From NCBI RefSeq assembly GCF_030732095.1, contig NZ_JAVAMQ010000010.1, forward strand, positions 1 to 64,000: a stretch of DNA of 64,000 bases, given 5' to 3'. The stretch is from Paracoccus spongiarum (GTDB lineage Bacteria; Pseudomonadota; Alphaproteobacteria; Rhodobacterales; Rhodobacteraceae). Under the pieces are notes generated by a model. It saw only the letters and a list, made by a program, of their open reading frames with translations, searched no databases and was not told the origin of the DNA. The translations under genes and the position numbers were made by a program. Below are positions 17,002-26,806 of this stretch, in pieces. The stretch's first letter is position 1; every line of letters begins with the position of its first letter.

Positions 17002-17880
17002 TCAGACCATTCCAACGGGCTGCCAGTCGCGCATCCGGCCGCGGAACCAGCTTCGCTGCGACTTGGCGTATTGGCGGGTGGCAATCACGGCACGCTCGAT
17101 GGCGGTGGCACGGTCGATCTCGCCGCGCAAATGCGCCACCAGCTCCGGCGCCCCGATCGCTTGCGCCCATTGCCGCGCGGGATCCCATGACGGCAGCATC
17201 GCGGCCACCTCGTCCAGCGCGCCCTGATCCAGCATGGCGCCAAAGCGGGCGGCGATCCGCGCCGCCAGACGGTCACGGTCGGCCTCGATCACCACGCGCT
17301 GCGCGTCCTCTGGCGCGATCAGCGGCGGCGGGGTGTCGGCCTGCCAGTCGGCAAGACCGCGGCCGCTGGCGCGCAGCACCTCCCATGCGCGCTGCACGCG
17401 GGCGGGATTGCGCAGGTCGATCCGCTCGCGCGTCAGCGGATCAAGCCCCGCCACCATCCGGGCGAGGCCGTCGGGGCGGGTCAGCAGCGCATCCCCCTCG
17501 AGGCGGACCGCGGCCGGGATCGGCGGCACAAAGGCCAGCCCCCGCGTCAGCGCGGTCAGGTAAAGCCCGGTGCCGCCCACGACGATCAGCCGGCGGTCGC
17601 GCAGGGCCTCGACCTCGCGCAGCCAGTCGCCCGCCGAATAGCCGCGATCCGGCGTGACATGGCCATAAAGCGCGTGCTGCGCCGCCGCCTCGTCTGCGGC
17701 CGAGGGGCGCGCGGTCAGCACCCGCCAGCACGACCAGACCTGCAGCGCGTCGGCGTTCACGATCAGCCCGCCCTGCGCCCGTGCCACCGCCAGCGCGAGG
17801 GCCGACTTGCCGCTGGCCGTGGGCCCGGCAATCAGCAGGTGGCGCGCTGGGTCGATCCATGCGAGATCAGGGGCAGCCAT
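17002..17880 (-). CDS. miaA: tRNA dimethylallyltransferase MiaA
   Basis: MiaA transfers dimethylallyl from DMAPP to A37 of tRNAs reading UNN codons. The 292 residues from ATG 17880 contain the P-loop [16 protein letters not shown], the substrate Asp in NADALQVW, and [16 protein letters not shown]. The C-terminal [13 protein letters not shown] signature binds the t[11 protein letters not shown] deviates from the usual NADSMQVY but is known in Rhodobacterales. It is divergent from pyrH, with 89 bases between starts. Confidence 0.93.
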   Translation of the reverse strand: MAAPDLAWIDPARHLLIAGPTASGKSALALAVARAQGGLIVNADALQVWSCWRVLTARPSAADEAAAQHALYGHVTPDRGYSAGDWLREVEALRDRRLIVVGGTGLYLTALTRGLAFVPPIPAAVRLEGDALLTRPDGLARMVAGLDPLTRERIDLRNPARVQRAWEVLRASGRGLADWQADTPPPLIAPEDAQRVVIEADRDRLAARIAARFGAMLDQGALDEVAAMLPSWDPARQWAQAIGAPELVAHLRGEIDRATAIERAVIATRQYAKSQRSWFRGRMRDWQPVGMV

Positions 17881-17896
17881 GCGTCGTTCCGGGCAG

Positions 17897-17925
17897 TTGA
17901 ACCTGCCCGCCTTTTGCGACATTTT
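17897..17925 (+). promoter_or_regulatory. Candidate pyrH promoter with overlapping inverted repeat
   Basis: TTGAAC (17897-17902), 17 bases, then CATTTT (17920-17925) lie 45 bases before the pyrH ATG. The -35 box lies inside the short inverted repeat GGGCAG...CTGCCC (17891-17908), which could be a hairpin or an operator. Visual match only. Confidence 0.35.
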
Positions 17926-17969
17926 GCGCCGCGATGAAAGCGACCGACCGCCCCCAGGAAGGACAGGAC

Positions 17970-18704
17970 ATGACCGCGATGACAGGCTCGGCGCCCAGCC
18001 AATACCGGCGGGTGATGCTGAAGATCTCTGGCGAGGCGCTGATGGGCGATCAGGGATACGGGCTGCACCCGCCCACCGTCGCGCGCATCGCCGACGAGGT
18101 CGAATCGGTCGCCAAGATGGGCGTCGAGGTCAGCATGGTGATCGGCGGCGGCAACATCTTCCGGGGCCTGCAGGGCAGCGCTCAGGGGATGGAGCGCACG
18201 ACCGCCGACTACATGGGCATGCTGGCCACGGTGATGAACGCGCTGGCGATGCAATCGGCGCTGGAGGCCAAGGGCCTGCATTGCCGGGTCATCAGCGCGA
18301 TCCGCATGGACGAGGTCTGCGAGCCCTATATCCGCCGCCGCGCCATCCGCCATCTTGAAAAGGGCCGCATCGTGATCTTCGCGGCCGGCACCGGAAACCC
18401 CTATTTCACCACGGATACCGCCGCGACCCTGCGCGCCAACGAGATGAACTGCGAGGCGATCTTCAAGGGCACCAAGGTCGACGGTGTCTATGACAAGGAC
18501 CCCAAGAAGCACGAGGATGCCCGGCGCTACGACAATGTCAGCTATGACGAGGTGCTGCAGAAGCATCTGGGGGTGATGGACGCCTCGGCGATCGCGCTGG
18601 CCCGCGACAACCGCCTGCCGATCATCGTCTTCTCGCTGGACGAGCCGGGCGGCTTTCGCGCCATCCTGGCGGGCGAGGGCACCTATACCCGCGTGCATGT
18701 GTAG
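17970..18704 (+). CDS. pyrH: Uridylate kinase PyrH
   Basis: PyrH phosphorylates UMP to UDP with ATP and is a GTP-activated, UTP-inhibited hexamer. The 244 residues from ATG 17970 follow AGGAAGGACAGGAC and contain [33 protein letters not shown] and [17 protein letters not shown]. The last of these, with Asp and Thr residues, is diagnostic of bacterial UMP kinases. The gene opens the envelope superoperon here; rpsB-tsf, often upstream, are absent, and miaA is divergent instead. The next gene downstream is an ion channel, not the usual frr. Confidence 0.97.
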   Translation: MTAMTGSAPSQYRRVMLKISGEALMGDQGYGLHPPTVARIADEVESVAKMGVEVSMVIGGGNIFRGLQGSAQGMERTTADYMGMLATVMNALAMQSALEAKGLHCRVISAIRMDEVCEPYIRRRAIRHLEKGRIVIFAAGTGNPYFTTDTAATLRANEMNCEAIFKGTKVDGVYDKDPKKHEDARRYDNVSYDEVLQKHLGVMDASAIALARDNRLPIIVFSLDEPGGFRAILAGEGTYTRVHV

Positions 18705-18719
18705 GCGGGGCCGGCGCCG

Positions 18720-19538
18720 GTGAGCCTACGCGAGCAGGTCGATCGTGCCGTGCATGGCCGCACGGCTGGCATGGTGATCACGGCGGTGATCCTGTTCAAC
18801 GCGCTGATCCTGGGGCTGGAAACCTCGGCCAGCGTGATGGCGCGGGCGGGCGGGCTGATCCTTGCGCTGGACCGGCTGTGCCTCGCCATCTTCGTGATCG
18901 AACTGACGGCCAAACTTTACGCCCGGCGCCTCGGCTTCTTCCGCGACGGCTGGAACATCTTCGACCTTCTGGTGGTGGGCATTGCGCTGGTGCCGGCGAC
19001 GCAGGGGCTGTCGGTGCTGCGGGCGCTGCGGATCCTGCGGCTGCTGCGCATCGTGTCGGTCACGCCGCGGCTGCGGCGGGTTGTCGAGGGGTTTCTGGCC
19101 GCGCTGCCCGGCATGGCCAGCGTGTTCCTGCTGATGGGCATCATCTTCTACATCTTCGCGGTGATCGCCACCAAGCTGTTTGCGGCGCATTTCCCCGACT
19201 GGTTCGGCACGCTTGGGGAATCGGCCTATTCGCTGTTCCAGATCATGACGCTGGAAAGCTGGTCGATGGGCATCGTGCGCCCGGTGATGGAGGTGTTCCC
19301 GAACGCCTGGCTGTTCTTTGTCCCCTTCATCCTGGTGACCACCTTCGCGGTGATGAACCTTGTGGTGGGCCTGATCGTGAACTCGATGCAGGAGGCCCAC
19401 CAGCTTGAGGAGAACGAGGCGACCGAGGCCTATCGCGACGAGGTGCTTGCCCGCCTCGAGGCGATCGAGCGGCGGCTGGCCGAGACCTCGGCGCCCGCCG
19501 GCGACGCCGCCCCGACCGACATCACGCGCCGCGGCTGA
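18720..19538 (+). CDS. Voltage-gated sodium channel of the BacNav (NaChBac/NavAb) type
   Basis: This 272-residue single-domain channel starts at a GTG 15 bases after pyrH. S1 to S3 span about residues 15-95. S4 carries gating arginines every third residue (R101, R104, R107, R110, with R117 and R119-120 after SVTP). S5, the pore helix and S6 follow. The selectivity filter TLESWSM (177-183) is identical to that of NavAb, with Glu179 as the ring that gives Na+ selectivity. S6 ends VVGLIVNSMQEAH, and a C-terminal coiled coil (235-255) would assemble the tetramer. Such channels occur in marine and alkaliphilic bacteria, where they are linked to Na+ homeostasis and motility. The position inside the pyrH-frr interval is unusual. 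Confidence 0.92.
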   Translation: MSLREQVDRAVHGRTAGMVITAVILFNALILGLETSASVMARAGGLILALDRLCLAIFVIELTAKLYARRLGFFRDGWNIFDLLVVGIALVPATQGLSVLRALRILRLLRIVSVTPRLRRVVEGFLAALPGMASVFLLMGIIFYIFAVIATKLFAAHFPDWFGTLGESAYSLFQIMTLESWSMGIVRPVMEVFPNAWLFFVPFILVTTFAVMNLVVGLIVNSMQEAHQLEENEATEAYRDEVLARLEAIERRLAETSAPAGDAAPTDITRRG

Positions 19539-19691
19539 TCGGCGGGGTCGGCCAGTCGCTCGGCGATGCTCGGGCGGCCCGCGCGCATGGCCGGTTGGTC
19601 CCTGGGGGCGTGCCGGGAACGTCCGGCATCGGCACCCGCCGCCGGGGTTAACCAGCCCGGCACACTCCTGCCGGCGTTGCGGGCAAAGGCT

Positions 19692-19720
19692 TTGCCAAGA
19701 CCCGGCAATGCGGTTACAAG
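19692..19720 (+). promoter_or_regulatory. Candidate promoter upstream of frr
   Basis: TTGCCA (19692-19697), a 17-base spacer and TACAAG (19715-19720) lie about 30 bases before the frr ATG, within a 213-base spacer after the channel gene. This would let frr and the downstream envelope genes be expressed independently of pyrH and the channel. Nothing else is recognised in the spacer. Confidence 0.45.
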
Positions 19721-19751
19721 CGGTCAAAATTCTATTCAGAGGCAGTCCCGA

Positions 19752-20315
19752 ATGGCAGAGGACATCGACATCGACATCGACGATCTGGAGCGCCGCATGA
19801 AGGGCGCGATGGAGAGTCTGCGGCATGAATTCGGCTCGTTGCGCACCGGCCGCGCCTCGGCCTCGATGGTCGAGCCGGTTCAGGTCGAGGCCTATGGCCA
19901 GATGACCCCGATCAACCAGCTGGGCACGGTCAACGTCCCCGAGCCGCGGATGGTCACCATCAATGTCTGGGACAAGGGGATGGTCGGCAAGGTCGAGAAG
20001 GCGATCCGCGAAAGCGGCCTTGGCATCAACCCGCAACTGAACGGCACCATCATCATGCTGCCGATCCCGGAACTGAACGAGGAACGCCGCAAGGAACTGA
20101 CCAAGGTTGCCGCGCAATATGCCGAAAGCGCGCGCGTCGCGATCCGCAACGTGCGCCGCGACGGCATGGATCAGGTCAAGAAGGGCAAGGCCAACGGCAT
20201 GCCCGAGGATGACCAGAAGTTCTGGGAAGGCTCGGTGCAGGAACTGACCGACAAGATGATCGCGGCCGTCGATCAGGCGCTAGAGGCCAAGCAGGCCGAG
20301 ATCATGCAGGTCTGA
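19752..20315 (+). CDS. frr: Ribosome-recycling factor
   Basis: RRF splits post-termination ribosomes together with EF-G. The 187 residues from ATG 19752 include the conserved [36 protein letters not shown] and the C-terminal helices [17 protein letters not shown]. The Asp/Ile repeat at the N-terminus (EDIDIDIDD) is a common alphaproteobacterial feature. Upstream in-frame residues (from 19566) are not family-like. It heads a tight run with uppS (7 bases), cdsA, dxr and rseP. Confidence 0.97.
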   Translation: MAEDIDIDIDDLERRMKGAMESLRHEFGSLRTGRASASMVEPVQVEAYGQMTPINQLGTVNVPEPRMVTINVWDKGMVGKVEKAIRESGLGINPQLNGTIIMLPIPELNEERRKELTKVAAQYAESARVAIRNVRRDGMDQVKKGKANGMPEDDQKFWEGSVQELTDKMIAAVDQALEAKQAEIMQV

Positions 20316-20322
20316 GGGCAAC

Positions 20323-21057
20323 ATGGCCGCCGAAACCGCACAGGCCCTTTCATCGGGGGGCGCCGATCAGCGGCCCCGCCATGTCGCAATCATCATGGAT
20401 GGCAACGGTCGCTGGGCGACCGAGCGAGGCTGGCCGCGCCTTGTCGGCCATCGCCGCGGCGCCGAGCGCGTCAAGCAGATCGTCCAGGCCTGCCCCGATC
20501 TGGGCGTGAACTGGTTGACCGTCTATGCCTTCTCGACCGAGAACTGGAAACGCTCGACCGAGGAGGTCCTCGGGCTGATGCGGATCTTCCGCCGCTATAT
20601 CGAACGCGAAGCCGAAAGCCTTTCGGCCGAGGGGGTGCGGCTGCGCTTCATCGGCGGACGCGACCGTCTGGACGCGAAACTTCAGCAGCTGATGTCATCG
20701 ATCGAGGCGCGCACGGCGGGCAACAGCCTTCTGAACCTGACCGTCGCCATCAATTACGGCGGCCGGGACGAGTTGGCCCGCGCGGCGGGGCGGCTGGCCC
20801 AGAAAGTCGCGAGGGGCGAGGTCGGCGCGGTGGGCGAGGACGACCTTGCGGCCTGTCTCGACACCGCAGGCCACCCCGACCCCGACCTCGTGATCCGCAC
20901 CTCGGGCGAGACGCGGACTTCGAACTTCCTGCCCTGGCAGGCGGCCTATTCGGAATACGAGTTCACGCCGACGCTGTGGCCCGACTTCACGCCCGACCAC
21001 ATGGCCGCGATCCTCGATCGCTTTGGCCTGCGCGAGCGCCGCTTCGGGGGCGTATGA
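20323..21057 (+). CDS. uppS: Isoprenyl (undecaprenyl-diphosphate) transferase UppS
   Basis: UppS condenses eight IPP units onto FPP in cis to make the C55 lipid carrier for peptidoglycan and O-antigen. The 244 residues show HVAIIMDGNGRWA with catalytic Asp26, then GHRRGAERV, VYAFSTENWKRS and VAINYGGRDELARAA. The C-terminal DLVIRTSGETRTSNFLPWQ has the RxxGE substrate signature. Its stop overlaps the cdsA start (ATGA). Confidence 0.97.
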   Translation: MAAETAQALSSGGADQRPRHVAIIMDGNGRWATERGWPRLVGHRRGAERVKQIVQACPDLGVNWLTVYAFSTENWKRSTEEVLGLMRIFRRYIEREAESLSAEGVRLRFIGGRDRLDAKLQQLMSSIEARTAGNSLLNLTVAINYGGRDELARAAGRLAQKVARGEVGAVGEDDLAACLDTAGHPDPDLVIRTSGETRTSNFLPWQAAYSEYEFTPTLWPDFTPDHMAAILDRFGLRERRFGGV

Positions 21058-21908
21058 CGGGGCCGGCGCCCTCGGAACCGCGGCCGCCGGCAGCGCCGGC
21101 CGGCAAATGGGCCGATCTGTCGCGCAGGCTTGCCTCGACCGCGGTGCTGCTGGGCATCGGCGTATTGCTGGCCTTCGCCTCGGGCGTGTGGCTGCGGCTG
21201 GGGATGGCGGCGATCTCGGCGATCACCTTCTGGGAACTGGCCGCGATGACCGGCTGGCGCCACCCGGAGATGCATCTGACGCCCTTCGGTCGCTGGCGGC
21301 CCGTTGCGCTGGCCGCCATCGCGGGCATGTCGCAATTCGTCGCGCTGACCGCGTTTCATCCCTTGGCCTGGGCGCTGCTGGTGCTGCCGATCATCGCCGG
21401 CGTGCCCGGCGCCGCGCGGCGCGACCGGCTGACCTATGCGATCTTCGGCATGGCGATCCTGCTGGTCGCCTATGGGCTGGTCGGCTTCCGCGAGGAATTC
21501 GGCCTGGGCTTCGTGCTTTGGCTGATGGGCATCGTGATCCTGTCCGATACCACGGGCTATTTCTTCGGGCGGATCCTTGGCGGGCCGAAATTCTGGCCGG
21601 CGCTGAGTCCCAAGAAGACCTGGTCGGGCACGGTCGCGGGCTGGCTGTCGGCGGCAATCTTCGGGGCGCTGCTGTGGCTTTCGGGGCATGGCGACGCCAC
21701 GCTGATCTGGGTCTCGCCGCTGGTCTGTCTTGCGGGACAGATGGGCGACATCGCCGAAAGCTGGCTGAAGCGGCGGGCGGGCGTGAAGGACAGTTCGAAC
21801 CTGATCCCCGGCCATGGCGGCTTCATGGATCGATTTGACGCAGTGACGGGCGCCGTGCTGGCGACCATGCTGATCGGATTGCTGACCAATCTGCCCGTGG
21901 TGACCTGA
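21054..21908 (+). CDS. cdsA: Phosphatidate cytidylyltransferase
   Basis: CdsA makes CDP-diacylglycerol from phosphatidate and CTP at the inner membrane. The 284-residue product has about seven hydrophobic helices. The PF01148 signature is visible as LSPKKTWSGTVAGW followed by GQMGDIAESWLKRRAGVKD and SNLIPGHGGFMDRFDA, with catalytic Asp in MGDIAES and in the final MDRFD. ATG 21054 overlaps the uppS stop, and dxr follows three bases later. Confidence 0.95.
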   Translation: MTGPAPSEPRPPAAPAGKWADLSRRLASTAVLLGIGVLLAFASGVWLRLGMAAISAITFWELAAMTGWRHPEMHLTPFGRWRPVALAAIAGMSQFVALTAFHPLAWALLVLPIIAGVPGAARRDRLTYAIFGMAILLVAYGLVGFREEFGLGFVLWLMGIVILSDTTGYFFGRILGGPKFWPALSPKKTWSGTVAGWLSAAIFGALLWLSGHGDATLIWVSPLVCLAGQMGDIAESWLKRRAGVKDSSNLIPGHGGFMDRFDAVTGAVLATMLIGLLTNLPVVT

Positions 21909-21911
21909 GCG

Positions 21912-23069
21912 ATGCGGCGCATCTCGATCTTCGGCGCGACCGGCTCGGTCGGCGGCAGCGGCATCGACCTGATCCGCCGCGCCGGCGGTGCCGACGCCTA
22001 CGAGGTCGTGGCGCTGACCGGGGGGCGCAACATCCGTCGGCTGGCACAGGTCGCGCGGGAATTGCGGGCCGGCATCGCGGTCACCGCGCATCCCGACCTG
22101 CTGGGCGATCTGCGCGAGGCGCTGCGGGGCAGCGACACCGAGGCGGCCGCCGGACCGGCGGCGCTGGCCGAGGCCGCCTCGCGCCCCGCCGACTGGGTGC
22201 TGTCGGCAATCGTCGGCGCGGCGGGGCTGCGGCCCGGCCTGCAGGCGCTGGCGCAGGGCGGGGTGCTGGCGCTGGCCAACAAGGAATCGCTGGTCTGCGC
22301 CGGCCCGCTGATCCACGCGGCCGCAGCGCGGGGCGGCGCCCGCATCCTGCCCGTCGATTCCGAACATTCCGCGATATTCCAGGCGCTTGCCGGCGAAGAC
22401 CTCGACAGCGTCAAGGATGTGACGATCACCGCATCGGGTGGGGCGTTCCGCGACTGGCCCGTGGAACGGCTGGCCGCGGCGACGGTGGCCGAGGCCTCGA
22501 CCCATCCCAACTGGGCGATGGGCCAGCGCATCACCATCGACAGCGCCTCGATGTTCAACAAGGCCATGGAGGTGATTGAAGCGAAGGAGTTCTTCGGCCT
22601 CCGCCCCGACCAGATCAGGGTGTTGGTGCATCCCGAGTCGATCGTCCACGCCATGGTCAGCCATGTCGATGGCGGCAGCATCGCCCACCTGGGAGCGCCC
22701 GACATGCGCCATGCGATCGGTTATGCGCTGAACTGGCCTGACCGGGCGCCGCTGCCGGTCCCGGCGCTGGATCTTGCGCGGGTCGGCAGCCTCACCTTTC
22801 GCGAGCCAGACGAGCGGCGCTGGCCGGCGCTGCGCCTGGCGCGCGAGGTGATGGCGGCCGGCGGCATGGCAGGGGCCGTCTTCAACGCCGCCAAGGAACA
22901 GGCGCTGGACGATTTCATCGCCGGACGCATCCGGTTCACGCAGATGGCGCCCCGGGTCGAGGCGGTGCTGGCCGCGATGGCCGGCAGGGCGGGCTTCGGC
23001 GCGCCGCCTGCCGATCTGGACAGCGTCCTCGACTGGGACCGCGCCGCACGACAAGAGGCCGCCGCATGA
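21912..23069 (+). CDS. dxr: 1-deoxy-D-xylulose-5-phosphate reductoisomerase
   Basis: Dxr converts DXP to MEP with NADPH, the committed step of the MEP isoprenoid pathway that feeds uppS and miaA. The 385 residues have the NADPH loop ISIFGATGSVGGSGIDLI and LALANKESLVCAG. The metal and substrate site is LPVDSEHSAIFQAL, followed by TASGGAFRDWP and IDSASMFNKAMEVIEA. The family usually shows GSVG(C/R)ST, and here the loop is GSVGGSG. Its stop overlaps the rseP ATG. Confidence 0.97.
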   Translation: MRRISIFGATGSVGGSGIDLIRRAGGADAYEVVALTGGRNIRRLAQVARELRAGIAVTAHPDLLGDLREALRGSDTEAAAGPAALAEAASRPADWVLSAIVGAAGLRPGLQALAQGGVLALANKESLVCAGPLIHAAAARGGARILPVDSEHSAIFQALAGEDLDSVKDVTITASGGAFRDWPVERLAAATVAEASTHPNWAMGQRITIDSASMFNKAMEVIEAKEFFGLRPDQIRVLVHPESIVHAMVSHVDGGSIAHLGAPDMRHAIGYALNWPDRAPLPVPALDLARVGSLTFREPDERRWPALRLAREVMAAGGMAGAVFNAAKEQALDDFIAGRIRFTQMAPRVEAVLAAMAGRAGFGAPPADLDSVLDWDRAARQEAAA

Positions 23070-24397
23070 CCGATCTGATCCCGCAATTCGGCGGCACGCT
23101 GTACACGCTGGCGGCCTTCGTCGTCGCGCTGGCAGTCATCGTCACGGTGCATGAATATGGCCACTACATCATCGGCCGGCTGTCGGGCATCCGTGCCGAG
23201 GTCTTCTCGGTCGGGTTCGGGCCGCAACTTGTCGCCCGGCGCGACCGGCGCGGCACGTTGTGGCAGGTCGCGGCGATTCCGCTTGGCGGCTATGTGCGGT
23301 TTCTGGGCGACTCGAACGCCGCCAGTGCCGGAACCGGGCGGCAGGTCGATGCCGCGCTGCGCCGGCAGACGCTGGCCGGGGCGCCGCTATGGGCGCGCTT
23401 TGCCACGCTGCTGGCGGGACCGGTCTTCAACTTCATCCTGTCGATCCTGATCTTCGGCGGCTTCGCGCTGATCCAGGGCCTGCCGACCGAACGGGCCCGG
23501 ATCGGCGAGATCGCGCCCGCCCCGCCGGGCATCGTGAACGACCTGCGCCCCGGCGATACGGTGCTGGCGGTGGGCGGCCAGCCGGTCGAGTCATGGGCCG
23601 ATCTCGCGCGCGGCGTTGCCGATCTGCCGGTCGCGCCGCAGCAGGAGTGGCGCGTGCTGCGCGACGGCGAGCCGATCACGGTGCGCGGCCCGGACCCGAT
23701 GCCGCCCCGGATCAGCGGCGTCGCGCCGCGCGGCGCGGCGGCCGATGCTGGGCTGCGCGCGGGCGATGTGGTGCTGCAGATCGACGGCCATCCGATCACC
23801 CGCTTTACCCAGATGCGCGAGAAGGTCGAGGCCGCCGAGGGCCAGCCCTTGCTGTTGCAGGTCTGGCGGCCCGACGGCGGCGAGGCCGAATACACGCTGG
23901 TGCCGAAACAGCAGGACCTGCCGGCGGCCGATGGCGGATACGAGCGGCGCTGGCTGATCGGCGTGACCGGGGGCGAAAGCTTCTTCGCGCCCGCCACCCG
24001 CCCTGCGGGCCTGCTGGAATCGCTTCGGCTCGGCGTGGCGCAGACATGGGACATCATCGCCTCGTCGCTGTCGGGGCTTTGGGCGATGATTACCGGGCAG
24101 ATCGGCACCTGCAATCTGGGCGGCGCCATCAGCATCGCCGAAAGCACCGGGCAGGCGGCCAGCGCGGGCGGCGCCAGCTTCCTGTGGTGGATCGCGGTGC
24201 TGTCGGCGGCGATCGGGTTCCTGAACCTGCTGCCGATCCCGGTGCTGGATGGCGGGCACCTGATGTTCTACGCCTGGGAGGCGGTGACCGGCCGTCCGCC
24301 CCCCGACCGCGTGCTGAACCTGCTGACCGCCATCGGCATGGCGGCCGTGCTGTCGCTGATGATTTTCGGGCTCACCAACGATCTTTTCTGCCCCTGA
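23066..24397 (+). CDS. rseP: Site-2 intramembrane zinc metalloprotease RseP
   Basis: RseP cleaves anti-sigma factors and remnant signal peptides in the inner membrane. The 443 residues have the zinc motif HEYGH (H29, E30, H33) in the first transmembrane helix. GYVRFLGD lies in the membrane-re-entrant loop, two PDZ domains span about 150-310, and NLLPIPVLDGGHL provides the third zinc ligand in the C-terminal helix. Four transmembrane segments are visible. It precedes bamA, linking envelope-stress proteolysis with outer-membrane assembly. Confidence 0.95.
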   Translation: MTDLIPQFGGTLYTLAAFVVALAVIVTVHEYGHYIIGRLSGIRAEVFSVGFGPQLVARRDRRGTLWQVAAIPLGGYVRFLGDSNAASAGTGRQVDAALRRQTLAGAPLWARFATLLAGPVFNFILSILIFGGFALIQGLPTERARIGEIAPAPPGIVNDLRPGDTVLAVGGQPVESWADLARGVADLPVAPQQEWRVLRDGEPITVRGPDPMPPRISGVAPRGAAADAGLRAGDVVLQIDGHPITRFTQMREKVEAAEGQPLLLQVWRPDGGEAEYTLVPKQQDLPAADGGYERRWLIGVTGGESFFAPATRPAGLLESLRLGVAQTWDIIASSLSGLWAMITGQIGTCNLGGAISIAESTGQAASAGGASFLWWIAVLSAAIGFLNLLPIPVLDGGHLMFYAWEAVTGRPPPDRVLNLLTAIGMAAVLSLMIFGLTNDLFCP

Positions 24398-24411
24398 GGC
24401 GCGATGCGCTT

Positions 24412-24440
24412 TTGACAGGCAGGCCGCTTTGGGGCACAAG
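24412..24440 (+). promoter_or_regulatory. Candidate promoter of bamA-skp
   Basis: TTGACA (24412-24417), a 17-base spacer and CACAAG (24435-24440) lie 60 bases before the bamA ATG. The spacing is ideal and the -35 hexamer is consensus. It would give bamA-skp expression independent of the upstream envelope genes. Confidence 0.5.
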
Positions 24441-24499
24441 CTTGACCCAAAAGAACGCGCCCAATGCGCGTCGATACGGGCTTGGAAAGAGGGGCAGCG

Positions 24500-26806
24500 A
24501 TGACACGGAAACTGGGCAGGGGCGCGGTCGCGCTGGTGGCGGCGCTGACGATCTCGGTGCCGGCGGGGCTTTTGCTGGCGCCCGGCGCGGCCCTGGCCCT
24601 GGTCTTCAACGACGTGCGGATCGAGGGGGCGCAGCGGATCGAGCCTGCGACGATCCTCTCCTACGCCAACATCGCGCGCGGCCAGAACGTCTCGCCCGGC
24701 GAGGTGAACGACGCGTTGCAGCGGCTCCAGGGATCGGGCCTGTTCGAGACGGTCGAGATCGTGCCGCAGGGCGGGGTGCTGGTGATCCGGGTGCAGGAAT
24801 ACCCGACCATCAACCAGATCAGCTTCGAGGGCAATCGGCGCATCAAGGACGAGGATCTGGCCGGCGTCGTGCGCAGCCAGTCGCGGCGCGTCTATCAGCC
24901 CAGCCAGGCCATCGCCGACGCCTCGGCCATCGCCGAAGCTTATTCGGCGCAGGGCCGGCTGGCCGCCCGCGTCGATCCGCGCATCATCCGGCGCAGCGAC
25001 AACCGCGTCGATCTGGTCTTCGAGATCCGCGAAGGCAACGTCACCGAGATCGAGCGCATCGGCTTTACCGGCAACCGTGCCTTTTCCGACCGGCGCCTGC
25101 GGCAGGTTCTGGAAACCAAGCAGGCGGGCATCCTGCGCACCTTCATCCGCTCCGACACCTTCGCGGCCGAGCGGATCCCGCTGGACGAACAGCTGCTGAC
25201 CGATTTCTACCGCTCGCGCGGCTATGCCGATTTCCGCGTGCAGGCGGTGGCCCCGGAACTCGCGCGCGAACGCGATGCCTTCTACATCACCTTCAACATC
25301 CAGGAAGGCCCGCGCTATCGCTTTGCGCGTGTCGATACCGTGTCCGAGATCGCGGGTGTGGACGCCGCGGCCTTCGCGGCGCAGAACCGCGTGGATCGCG
25401 GCGATGTCTACAACCCTGCCGCCATCGACAACACCATCCGCCGGATGGAGACGGTCGCCATCCAGCAGGGCCTGAATTTCGTCAACATCGAACCGCGCGT
25501 TACCCGCAATCCGGCGACCCAGACCCTTGACCTGACCTTCGCGCTGACGCGCGGCCCGCGCATTTTTGTCGAGCGCATCGACATCGAGGGCAACACGACC
25601 ACGCTGGACCAGGTGATCCGGCGCCAGTTCCGCACCGTCGAGGGCGATCCCTTCAACCCGCGCGAGATCCGCAATGCCGCAGAACGCATCCGTGCGCTTG
25701 GCTTCTTTGCGGATGCCCAGGTCGAAAGCCGGCAGGGCAGCAGCGCCGAGCAGGTGATCGTCGATGTGAACGTCGAGGAGCAGCCGACCGGCTCGCTGTC
25801 CTTCGGCGCGTCCTACGGCGTGAATTCCGGGGTCGGTCTGAACGCGTCGCTGAACGAGACGAACTTTCTCGGCCGGGGGCAGACGCTGGGGCTGACCATC
25901 TCGACCGCCGAGGGCGACCGGGCGGGGATCGTCAATTTCGTTGAGCCCTATTTCCTCGGCCGCGACCTGCGCTTCGGCTTCAACGCGGCCTATAACGAGA
26001 CCGAGAACCTGAATTCGGACTATGACACGCGCACCATCTCGGTGCGTCCCTCGATCGAGTTTCCGATCTCGGCCAATGGCCGGCTGGAACTGCGCTATCA
26101 GCTGGCCCAGTACCGGCTTCTGAATGTCGACGAGACCAGTTCGCAGATCCTGCAGGACGAGCAGGGCGAACGGATCTCCTCGGCGCTTGGCTACAGCTAC
26201 AACTGGGACACGCGGCTGACCGGGCTGGACCCGCTGACCAGCTACAAGCTGCGCTTCTCGCAGGATTTCGCAGGCCTTGGGGGCGACGTGAAAAGCGTCA
26301 CCACAACCGCGCTGGCCGGGTTCGAAAGCAATGCCTGGCGTGAAGAGGTCACGCTGCGCGCCGAGGTCGAGGCCGGCGCCATCTATGCCTATGGCGATTA
26401 TTCGACCTGGATCCTCGACCGCTTCCGCGGCGGCAACAAGATCCGCGGCTTCGAGCCCAACGGCATCGGCCCGCGCGATCTGGCGGCCGAGAACGATGAC
26501 GGGCTGGGCGGCAATTACTTCTGGGCGGCACGCGCCGAGGCGCAGTTTCCGCTGGGCCTGCCCGAGGAATACGGCATCTCGGGCGGCCTCTTCGCCGATG
26601 TCGGCTCGGTCTGGGGGCTGGACAACACCACCGGGACGGGCGGCACACCGGTCGATGACGACATGTATGTGCGCGCCACGGTCGGCGCCTCGCTGTTCTG
26701 GACCACGCCGATCGGCCCGCTGCGGTTCAACTTCTCGAAGGCGATCCGCAAGGAGGATTATGACGAGGACCAGAATTTCGACCTGACGATCTCGACGCGG
26801 TTCTGA
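24500..26806 (+). CDS. bamA: Outer membrane protein assembly factor BamA
   Basis: BamA is the outer-membrane core of the BAM complex that folds beta-barrel proteins. The ATG at 24500 follows GAAAGAGG and gives 768 residues. There is a signal peptide ending ALAL near residue 35, then five POTRA repeats to about 420, for example VRIEGAQRIEPATILSYANI and IDIEGNTTTLDQVIRRQF. A 16-stranded barrel closes the protein, with the RGGNKIRGFEPNGIGPRD lid-loop motif and the terminal aromatic signature DLTISTRF. Its stop overlaps the skp start by one base. Confidence 0.97.
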   Translation: MTRKLGRGAVALVAALTISVPAGLLLAPGAALALVFNDVRIEGAQRIEPATILSYANIARGQNVSPGEVNDALQRLQGSGLFETVEIVPQGGVLVIRVQEYPTINQISFEGNRRIKDEDLAGVVRSQSRRVYQPSQAIADASAIAEAYSAQGRLAARVDPRIIRRSDNRVDLVFEIREGNVTEIERIGFTGNRAFSDRRLRQVLETKQAGILRTFIRSDTFAAERIPLDEQLLTDFYRSRGYADFRVQAVAPELARERDAFYITFNIQEGPRYRFARVDTVSEIAGVDAAAFAAQNRVDRGDVYNPAAIDNTIRRMETVAIQQGLNFVNIEPRVTRNPATQTLDLTFALTRGPRIFVERIDIEGNTTTLDQVIRRQFRTVEGDPFNPREIRNAAERIRALGFFADAQVESRQGSSAEQVIVDVNVEEQPTGSLSFGASYGVNSGVGLNASLNETNFLGRGQTLGLTISTAEGDRAGIVNFVEPYFLGRDLRFGFNAAYNETENLNSDYDTRTISVRPSIEFPISANGRLELRYQLAQYRLLNVDETSSQILQDEQGERISSALGYSYNWDTRLTGLDPLTSYKLRFSQDFAGLGGDVKSVTTTALAGFESNAWREEVTLRAEVEAGAIYAYGDYSTWILDRFRGGNKIRGFEPNGIGPRDLAAENDDGLGGNYFWAARAEAQFPLGLPEEYGISGGLFADVGSVWGLDNTTGTGGTPVDDDMYVRATVGASLFWTTPIGPLRFNFSKAIRKEDYDEDQNFDLTISTRF

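Noticed and set aside
20946..23054. 702-codon minus-strand frame opposite cdsA and dxr
   Set aside because: Antisense shadow with no motif; both forward genes are certain.
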